From Eleusine coracana subsp. coracana (taxonomy: Eukaryota; Streptophyta; Magnoliopsida; Poales; Poaceae), in contig CM064430.1 of the NCBI GenBank assembly GCA_032690845.1, positions 8,914,949 to 8,978,948 on the forward strand: a stretch of DNA of 64,000 bases, given 5' to 3'. The notes under the pieces are model-generated. The model was not told where the DNA came from and searched no databases. It was given only the letters and a program-made list of their open reading frames with translations. Shown here piece after piece: positions 56,789-64,000 of this stretch (the stretch's first letter is position 1; each line of letters starts with the position of its first letter). The translations under genes were made by a program, and so were the position numbers.

Positions 56789-56994
56789 ATGCTTTCTTGT
56801 CTTGGAACTAGAGCTTGGAGTGGATGTGAGGATGTTATGTGAAGAGTCTTGGGAAGTAGCTTTGGTGAAGTATGTGGAGAGAGTTGTGGCTCACTTCTCT
56901 CTTCATTTTCCTCATGGCTAGGTGGATGCACTCTCATAGAATCAATATCATCATCATGGGGTAAGACCTCGCCTACGGGCTTGTTCCTTAAAGC

Positions 56995-57408
56995 TTAACT
57001 TGTTGGTGCATCTCTAATGTTCACTTTATGGAATAATAGCCCTTCCTTTGCATTCTCAATCATTGCACCATCCTCATCAAATGTGCACTTGAATCCCATG
57101 TTACAATGTTGACCATTGGTGAACATGGTTGGCTTCCTAGTCATATGTTGGGTGCACCCACTGTCCAGAGTCCAATGAGTACCTCCACTCTTGTAGTTGA
57201 CCTTGGTGGTAGCCATAAGACAAGCACTAGATGAAGAAGGGTTAATATCCAAAACATTGCTCAATTGACTTGCACTAACCTCATCATGACGGACCATGAA
57301 ACCATCCTCATAATTAGGGATCTTTGCAATCCCTTCCTGAAGTCTTCTCCTTATAGGATGGTGGGGAGCATGATACCTCCATTGTCTATGACCATCCCCC
57401 ATGTGCAC
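56995..57408 (-). pseudogene. Protease-like fragment, out of canonical order
   Basis: The minus-strand frame contains HWTLDSGCTQHMTRKPTMFT, the SIRE-type aspartic protease active-site region (DSG), followed by a short stretch and a stop. It lies upstream (in element orientation) of the gag coiled-coil and zinc-knuckle parts, whereas the protease normally follows gag. This implies rearrangement or a chimera of two elements. It is only ~137 residues. Confidence 0.7.
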
Positions 57409-57470
57409 ATTGTCAAGGTCGATGAAGTAACGGGAGGATCATAGAGGTCGGTGACATGCTCAAGCACGTG

Positions 57471-58400
57471 TCCCACTTGTGAGTGTAGCACAAGTATCAT
57501 GTCCATTGCTCTCTCAATTGCGAGCTCATGCTTTTACCACCATTTCTCTCTCAATTGCGAGCTCATGCCTTCTATTGATTACCTCCTCAACCAAGAAACC
57601 CCTATCATGAGTTGTGATTTGCATGAGGCACTCGTCAATCACTTCATGTGGTGCAATCCTCCGAAGGCCCCTAAAAGAGTTTATCCTACACACAAGATCA
57701 TAAATGCATAAGAGAGTCTCACAAAGGTCGTCATTTGGATTTCTCACAAATTCATCAAATTGGAAGAAGTAATCCTGTTGTCCCACTTGTGAGTGTAGCA
57801 CAAGTATCATGTCCATTGCTCTCTCAATTGCGAGCTCATGCTTTTACCACCATTGCTCTCTCAATTGCGAGCTCATGCCTTCTATTGATTACCTCCTCAA
57901 CCAAGAAACCCCTATCATGAGTTGTGATTTGCATGAGGCACTCGTCAATCACTTCATGTGGTGCAATCCTCCGAAGGCCCCTAAAAGAGTTTATCCTACA
58001 CACAAGATCATAAATGCATAAGAGAGTCTCACAAAGGTCGTCATTTGGATTTCTCACAAATTCATCAAATTGGAAGAAGTAATCCTGTTGTCCCACTTGT
58101 GAGTGTAGCACAAGTATCATGTCCATTGCTCTCTCAATTGCGAGCTCATGCTTTTACCACCATTGCTCTCTCAATTGCGAGCTCATGCCTTCTATTGATT
58201 ACCTCCTCAACCAAGAAACCCCTATCATGAGTTGTGATTTGCATGAGGCACTCGTCAATCACTTCATGTGGTGCAATCCTCCGAAGGCCCCTAAAAGAGT
58301 TTATCCTACACACAAGATCATAAATGCATAAGAGAGTCTCACAAAGGTCGTCATTTGGATTTCTCACAAATTCATCAAATTGGAAGAAGTAATCCTGTTG
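57471..58400. repeat. Three 310-bp tandem repeats
   Basis: Units start at 57471, 57781 and 58091 (CCCACTTGTGAGTGTAGCAC) and end ...GAAGTAATCCTGTTGT. They are nearly identical: the only difference I can see is one base in the CACCATT(T/G)CTCTC stretch. Each unit holds a ~35-bp internal duplication (TTGCTCTCTCAATTGCGAGC). The minus strand encodes 96 gag-like residues per unit (FFQFDEFVRNPNDDLCETLL...). The period is not a multiple of three, so units cannot be read through in one frame. Confidence 0.95.
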
Positions 58401-58490
58401 GTGAGCTCGATGAAAATGCCAATGTCGATCTTGTGGTGGAGGAGGTGGAGGCGCCAAAGCCATAGTGGTGAGATCGATCATCTCAAACAA

Positions 58491-59147
58491 TCATGTGAGC
58501 ATTGTGGTCGGCGCTCCCCCTACACCAATGGGTGGTTCACCCGAAGTTCTTGGAATAGAACTTGGAATGGCACTTGAGGTAGAGCTTGATGAAGAGCTTG
58601 GTGTAGGTCGTGATCCGAAGGGGTTGTAGAAGCTGTTGCAAGGCAATCTTATGGAGGGACCAAAGAAGTTTGAGCTCAAAGCTACTTCTTTCCCTTTGCT
58701 TGAAGATGCTTCATTGTTTGCCTTGAATGTCTTCTTCCCTGTAAAGGTTGAAGTGATCTCCTCATCCTTGTAGAGTAGCCCGATCACATCATCAACAGAA
58801 AGATTCTTGTCCATGATGAGATCAAGGGTCATATAGAGGAGCTTGCTGCTAGGGACCAAGGTGAGGATCTTCTTAACAATCAATATTTTTGAAAGCTTGG
58901 AAGGTTCTTCAGTTGCCTCAATTTGGTCCACAATACCTCGAAAGCGAATAAGAGAGTCAAGTAAGTCCTCATTATCATCATCATGAAAAGCAATGAATTC
59001 CACAACAAGTGAGTCACTAGCATGATCAATAAAAAGCTCACAATCATCATCAATCCTAGTCATGCTAGTGGAGCATGCAAGATCAAGAGACACATCATCA
59101 ATCATCATACACATGATTATCGGTGAAGATATTGGCGAAGTCCACAA
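58491..59147 (-). pseudogene. SIRE-like gag, N-terminal UBN2-like part
   Basis: Minus-strand 218-residue frame. LLDSLIRFRGIVDQIEATEE, LSKILIVKKILTLVPSSKLL and LDLIMDKNLSVDDVIGLLYK match the UBN2-type gag core. A Ser/Pro-rich tail (PTPSSSSSSTSSAIPSS) follows. The frame abuts the truncated inner end of the 5' LTR (59170) with no leader or primer-binding site. Confidence 0.7.
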
Positions 59148-59169
59148 GAGTGTCCATCAACTCATCTGG

Positions 59170-61106
59170 GATCACACAAAGGCAATACATCTCCTATGCA
59201 AGCTAGTTACCAAAGATACGCGGAAGCAAACAAATAGCTAGCAAGGAGTCCTACTCAAGCAAAGCTACTAGATTAACAAGCACATAGGAAGCACACATGC
59301 ATGAGTAGCACAATACATACTAGGGTGATCAATCAAGCCAAAGCAACTCCTATACATGCTAGTGATCAAGTATGAAGGATAAGCACTACTAGCAAGTAAA
59401 GAAGCCTATTCATGCAAGTCTATAAGGTAGTCAACTAGAGCAAGGTAAGCACACAAGCATGAATAGCACGGTATGGAAATTTGGAAAGTAAAGCATCATA
59501 GTGAGGAGTAGAGCAAGAGATGGCTCATGATTTTTTCCTGAGGTCTCGAAAGGATGGTGCCTTCCCCTACTCCTCGTTGGACCACTCCCGTCGGAGTTCC
59601 GGTCCCTCCCGCCACCAAGTGGAGTTGTTGCCCACGAGCTCGCAATCACTCGTAGAGTAATGACATGATGTGCATCACTGCTGCACAAAGCACAAGCTCG
59701 CCTCCCTCAAGAACTTGCCGGACTCCCCGAGCCGACACGGGCGCTCACTAGCGATGCCCCTTTCAACGGCGGGCTCAAACCGTGTACAAATGTATGACGA
59801 CCTTCATAGCCAACCATGATAGGCTCGATCACCGACACCTAACCGGTCTAGGTCTCACCATATACCAAGAGTAACAATCTAGATCACACCCTCAAGAACA
59901 CCCTAGCCTTAGATGTGCAAGATGCTCAAGTTACTCTCCACTAGTACTCTCAAGATATCCAATATCCTCTCGTAGTGCTCCTCTCTTGGCCCTTTGGCTC
60001 CCAATAGATGCTCCCAGCAATCCCAATGACCAAAGGTAGTCTCCAAGACCCCAACAACAAGTTTATATAGGCTTCCAACCTCAAACTAGTCGTTGCTCCA
60101 CGAAACAGCTCTCTGGACATATGGACCGGACGGTCCGGTCACTGTCCAGACCGGACAGTCTGGTCTCCACCGGACGGCTCCTCCAGAGCCGTTGCTCTCC
60201 ATCCGCAGCTGCCTCCATACTGACCAAACAGTCTGGTCTACAGACCATACATTCCGATCTTCATCGCTAAAACTCCAAACAGAGCCATTGCAACCACTTC
60301 CTCGTCTGTTCCAAAGTTGTCTCTACTGACCGTATGGTCCGGTCCACTGACCGTACAATCCGGTCTCTACAACTCTGCACCAACAGATTTCCTCACGGCC
60401 AACTTCTCCTCTGTTCTGGATTTCCTCCTAATGATCGGACCGTCCGGTCTCTACCACCTCTTTGTTCGGTCCATTTCTCTCTCTCCAGTCTAGAAACATT
60501 TCGCGCGCTGCTTCCTCGCTGCCCAAGGCCCACTTCTACTGACCGGACCGTCCAGTTACTAGAACTTTCCAGACTTGGCAGTTTCCTCGCTGCTCGCTGT
60601 AGGCTCGAAACAAAACTACTTAGTGACCGTACAGTGCGGCCTTCACTGACCCCTCTGTTCGGTCTCTATATCCAGAAGCTAAAACTTGTCGTCCTCACTT
60701 GACTTTGTTTCCCGGCTTCTCCGAATAGCTCCTTGGCTTCTACATTATAACCTAGTGCCTGTGATTTCACCGAGCAACCTTGCACATCACCGACTAGACA
60801 TAACCTAAGAGAAATGACCTATGGACTCAAAGCTCTAACAACTAGACAAGTGTTCCCAACACTTGCTCCATAGCTTGTACTTAGGTTTGATCCATCTCCA
60901 TCAACCCTTGGACTCCATCAAGTTCATCAAGCCTCCATGCTTGTGGTCCTTGTCATCATCCGTCAAGGCAACCATCAATGATCATCATAAGATAGATAAG
61001 GTTTCCTACACGCACAACACTCGTGTAGACATTAGTCACATTTCATTGTTATTCATCACCAAAACAATCATACCTTGGGGTGACCTCAATGGTCATGAAC
61101 CTTACA
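59170..61106 (-). repeat. 5' LTR of the 9.2-kb element, inner end deleted
   Basis: Collinear with 51889-54107 from GATCACACAAAGGCAATAC onwards. It lacks the ~185 bp that end the other LTR (the segment with the G-run and TGAATCAGG). It contains the palindromes ACCGGACGGTCCGGT (60123-60137) and relatives. Confidence 0.88.
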
Positions 61107-62525
61107 AGGAGGCAATTATTTTCCATAGTTAAAACAATACAATAGCCAAATGATTAATATCAGTGAAATAATTGGAACTAATTCATGGGATAGTGTAGGG
61201 TGATCAGGAATGGTGTATAGGGTAGTGGATACTGATCAAAATATTATGTTCCGTGTGACAATGAGGTTGCGATGCAAGAAATACTTATATATGACCTAGA
61301 GCTTTACAACTCAACTATAGGATCAATCAAAATATTAATCCTACAAGAAAAATAATTAGTTTAGCATGGTTCTGGAAATCAAATGGACATGTCTGATTTT
61401 CTATAAATAGGACATGCCATGGGTGAATTGTGGACTGATTTTTAATGACATCCATGGGGTTAATAATTTTAAATAATTAAAACAAGGAGAAAAGCAATAA
61501 TTTAATTATGACTAAAATACAGAGAGCTAATAATTGTAACTTTGCAGGATGATTTTTTTAGCATAACGTTTCAGGATGCTTAGGAATGACAAACTAGTAT
61601 TAAATACCAAGTTTCATTAATTTATCAATTACAGATAATTACTTATATTTTATTTAAGGTATTGCCCAATTAATTTAAATCTGACAAAACCATAAGCATG
61701 CAATGGGATTTGACATTTGTCTACAGTAGTTCATGCTTAGAGGAACTCAGGGAATTTTAGTTTGCTCAAAAATTCCTAATAATTAATTAGATATGTATTT
61801 TACCAGGTGGTTAGCAATTTCTGGAATTAATTAACTGAAAGAAAATCGATTAATGGGCATGGGCCAACATCTTCCCTGGCCTAGCAGGCCGTGTACAGCA
61901 GAGAAGGCACTCTGGGCCAGATCTAGCCCAAGCGGGTTTTTGGCCCGAAGCCAGTCGTCCCAACAGAGTTGGCCAAGCCTGGCCATGGCTTGTCCTCACG
62001 GCGCCCAGGGCGCAATGGCTTGGCATGAGCACGGCGGTGCGGAAGGACCCCAGCGAGGTTGCCAGCTTCCACCAGAGGCATCAGAGGACCACGACGGTGG
62101 CATGCGCATGGAGAAGGGCGTGAAGGCTCGCTGGAGGAGCAGCATGAAGCAGAAGGGCGTGCTGCGGGCGGAGCCGGCGGGTGACGATGGCAGAGGCCAG
62201 CGTTCCAGGCGAACGGCGGCAAGACTGAGAGATGACGCCAGTGAAGTGTGTGCGCATGAATCTGAGGAGTTGGCCGGAGAAGGGAATCGAGACGGGGTTC
62301 ACAATGGTGGCGGGAATCGAAGGAAGGGCAACGGACCGACCCGAGGAAGACGAGGGCTGATTCGAGCTCGTCACAGTGAGGGGGAGAGAGTGTCCACACA
62401 TGGCAGGGAGTAGGGCTGAGGCGGAACCCTAGGAGGAGCTAGACGGAGGCGGGAGGCAGCAATCGGCCTAGTGCGGAAGCTTTCTCTCCAATGGTGGCTG
62501 GGCTTGGGCAGAGAGTAAGAGAGAT

Positions 62526-62712
62526 AGGGAGAGGAAGGGAGTGCATGGGGAAGAAGCGAAACCGGAGGCTGCGCGTTGGTTTTGGCGAGCGGTTTTGGAC
62601 TAGGTGGGGGCGTCCGAGGTAGGGAGAGGAAGGGAGTGCATGGGGAAGAAGCGAAACCGGAGCCCGCGCGTCGGTTTTGGCGAGCGGTTTCGGACTAGGT
62701 GGGGGCGTACAT
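62526..62712. repeat. 95-bp tandem duplication within G4
   Basis: AGGGAGAGGAAGGGAGTGCA starts at 62526 and again at 62621. The two units differ at a few bases only. The GC-rich surroundings (61850-62720) produce long overlapping ORFs on both strands, which I treat as non-coding LTR. Confidence 0.9.
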
Positions 62713-63902
62713 CCGCGTGGAGTGTTGTTGCCTGGTCGTCGGTGTCCACTTGGCGGGCAGCGGCGGGGGAACGCACACAGCGCATGGTGTGTTTCTTCAG
62801 TGCCAATGACAGGTGGGTCCGGCCGGGTTCAAAAGCTCTAGAAAACATAGCATTTAGCCACTTCAAACCACATTTGTGAGACCTAAAACAATTTGCAGAA
62901 GGTTTCCGTTGTACCATCTTGTAGATCACAAAGTGGTGAATAGAATGGTGTAGACATGCAGAATATTTATGGTCAGATCCAGGAGTTAACGAATTTTGAA
63001 AATGGCTTGTTGATTAAGTGACTTGGAGAATTTTCTGAAGGCTGAAAATAGTGACCAATAGAACCCTAATTTAGGGCATTAATCAAAGTCAAATTTCGGT
63101 ATGGCCTTCACTTTTGCATGATGACCAATATGTGTAGAACACTACCATCTATGATGTCCTTTTAGAAACTAAGGCACCAGGAATTTAGGAAATTTACAAA
63201 AGGGCTAACTGTCCATGCAGACTTGGAGAATCTTCAGGAAGTCTGATTAGGCTGTAAATGTTGGTACTTTGAAATTCCAATTGGAGTATCAAACAAAGTA
63301 AAAATTAGATGAGGCTGGGTATAGTGGTAGATCAATATGTGTAGTATAAAATATTGGATGATGTAGTTCAGGGAGTGAAACAAAGGGAAAGTTATTCAAT
63401 TTCCAAAAGTGCTAAGTGGCCTCAGTAACAATCAATTCTAAGTCTGACTTCCATTTAAACTTGCTTTGTTGGAAATTCTAAAAAGTGGTCTTCTCGAACC
63501 TATAAATTCAAACCCAAGATATATGATGCTAATAAAGTTGAGTAGCAAATGATAGGCAAGACAAAGTTCCATGTTCGTTTTCTGAATTTGAATTATTTAA
63601 ATTTAGAAAGGGTATCATTTTTGCGCTTGTTTGCTTTATTTGACCAACTTAGGAGTGACATAAAATGCTGAAATTCTCTCCAAAATTCTATTTTTATACC
63701 TGAATAAAGAATGTTAAGTTTAGTTACATCACTTTTATTTTAAAATTTTAACTTCTAATTCAAGCTATATTTGGCTCAAATATGAAATTAATTCAAAGTT
63801 CAAAATCCTTCACATCTTTATTACTGTTATCTTCTCCATTGTCTTTGGAGGCTAATTCCCTGCTGTAAAATGACACAGAGTGTCACACGGATCATCCATC
63901 TG

Positions 63903-64000
63903 TGTAACAAGCTAGGCACGATGAAGAAGGACAAGTTGTTGGTCAAAACTTACTTCGCAAAGATGACGAGTTATGCAGATTGCGGCCGTCAGCAAGCCTT
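63903..64000 (+). pseudogene. Copia C4 gag, second part (runs off the window)
   Basis: Immediately after the CGGAT duplication the gag frame resumes: HLCNKLGTMKKDKLLVKTYF then AKMTSYADCG. It joins without a gap to TRFDAPSRTRI at 48248. The rest of C4 lies outside the window, to the right. Confidence 0.85.

Larger units (their letters stand above)
51889..61106 (-). mobile_element. Defective SIRE-like LTR element (9.2 kb) nested in G4, TSD AGGAG
   Basis: AGGAG flanks both ends (51884-51888, 61107-61111). The element reads on the minus strand from TGTAAGGTTCATGACC (61106) to GGTTCTTTCA (51889), with LTRs at 59170-61106 and 51889-54107. Internal sequence encodes only gag pieces and a protease-like fragment; integrase, RT and RNase H are absent. 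The 5' LTR lacks the last ~185 bp present in the 3' LTR, and no primer-binding site is seen, so it could not replicate in this form. Confidence 0.85.
48249..63897 (-). mobile_element. Gypsy-like solo LTR G4 (net ~4.8 kb), TSD CGGAT, with nested insertions
   Basis: Read on the minus strand, it matches the LTR at 3705-7260: the plus-strand start TGTAACAAAACTGTCTTACC is the complement of that LTR's end, and it finishes GAGTGTCACA. CGGAT at 48244-48248 and 63898-63902 is a perfect 5-bp target duplication, and the host gag frame is exactly restored across it. Removing the two nested elements and their duplications leaves about 4.77 kb with no gag or pol, hence a solo LTR. Pieces are 48249-49634, 51283-51888 and 61107-63897 (61107-61111 repeats the nested element's target site). 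Confidence 0.88.

Noticed and set aside
61853..62413. 186-residue plus-strand ORF and opposing minus-strand ORFs
   Set aside because: GC-rich LTR sequence of G4. Frames are open on both strands, which reflects composition rather than coding.

Overview
The window is intergenic or accessory chromatin from a large plant genome. A grass (Poaceae), probably panicoid, is the best inference. The evidence is the mix of Stowaway, Tourist, Harbinger, CACTA and Ac/Ds-type DNA elements, long gypsy-like LTRs, SIRE/Maximus-like copia LTRs with ACCGGAC-type palindromes, a plant L1 LINE, and grass-style single-exon F-box genes. Nothing prokaryotic (operons, CRISPR, IS elements) is present.

Low-copy genes are few. 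An F-box gene runs off the left edge (1-817, minus). A complete paralogue lies at 41185-42381 (plus), and a truncated, frameshifted copy at about 19480-20299. Downstream of each of the last two is an intact small potato-inhibitor-I (chymotrypsin/subtilisin inhibitor) gene (21780-21986 and 43768-43974). The pair belongs to a segmental duplication of about 3.4-3.6 kb: block A about 19480-23111, block B about 41500-44872. Block A alone carries a 168-bp hAT MITE and a 230-bp Stowaway MITE; block B preserves both empty sites.

Region by region. 0.9-3.0 kb: a copia RNase H fragment between two ~270-bp direct repeats. 3.0-8.6 kb: a gypsy-like LTR remnant interrupted by a Harbinger-like element, which is itself interrupted by a 3.56-kb probable solo LTR. 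8.8-19.5 kb: a decayed plus-strand copia (C1) split by a MITE and by a minus-strand copia (C2). The C2 coding frame has 13 premature stops and no frameshift that I could find, and every stop is explicable as C-to-T. C2's right LTR is replaced by ~1.9 kb carrying a GRF zinc-finger gene and an unidentified acidic ORF. 19.5-23.1 kb: block A. 23.1-28.6 kb: a 5'-truncated L1 LINE. 29.6-30.3 kb: a Ds-like hAT. 32.1-34.4 kb: a CACTA element. 35.3-38.5 kb: Stowaway, two Tourist-like MITEs, a solo LTR and an LTR remnant. 38.8-40.8 kb: a second CACTA containing a solo LTR. 41.2-44.9 kb: block B. 45.3-45.8 kb: a fold-back element. 47.7 kb to the end: a copia gag gene (C4) split by a 15.6-kb nest, namely a gypsy-like solo LTR with perfect TSD CGGAT. 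That LTR hosts a 1.65-kb solo LTR (TSD AATAA) and a 9.2-kb defective SIRE-like element (TSD AGGAG) with a scrambled gag-protease order and three 310-bp tandem repeats.

The window is therefore best read as layered transposition around a small F-box/protease-inhibitor cluster. I found no convincing new molecular system. The strongest leads are the C-to-T-only stop pattern in C2, the duplicated F-box/inhibitor cassette with occupied and empty insertion sites, and the gene-fragment-bearing insert at 17.17-19.1 kb. All similarity calls were made by eye, without database searches.
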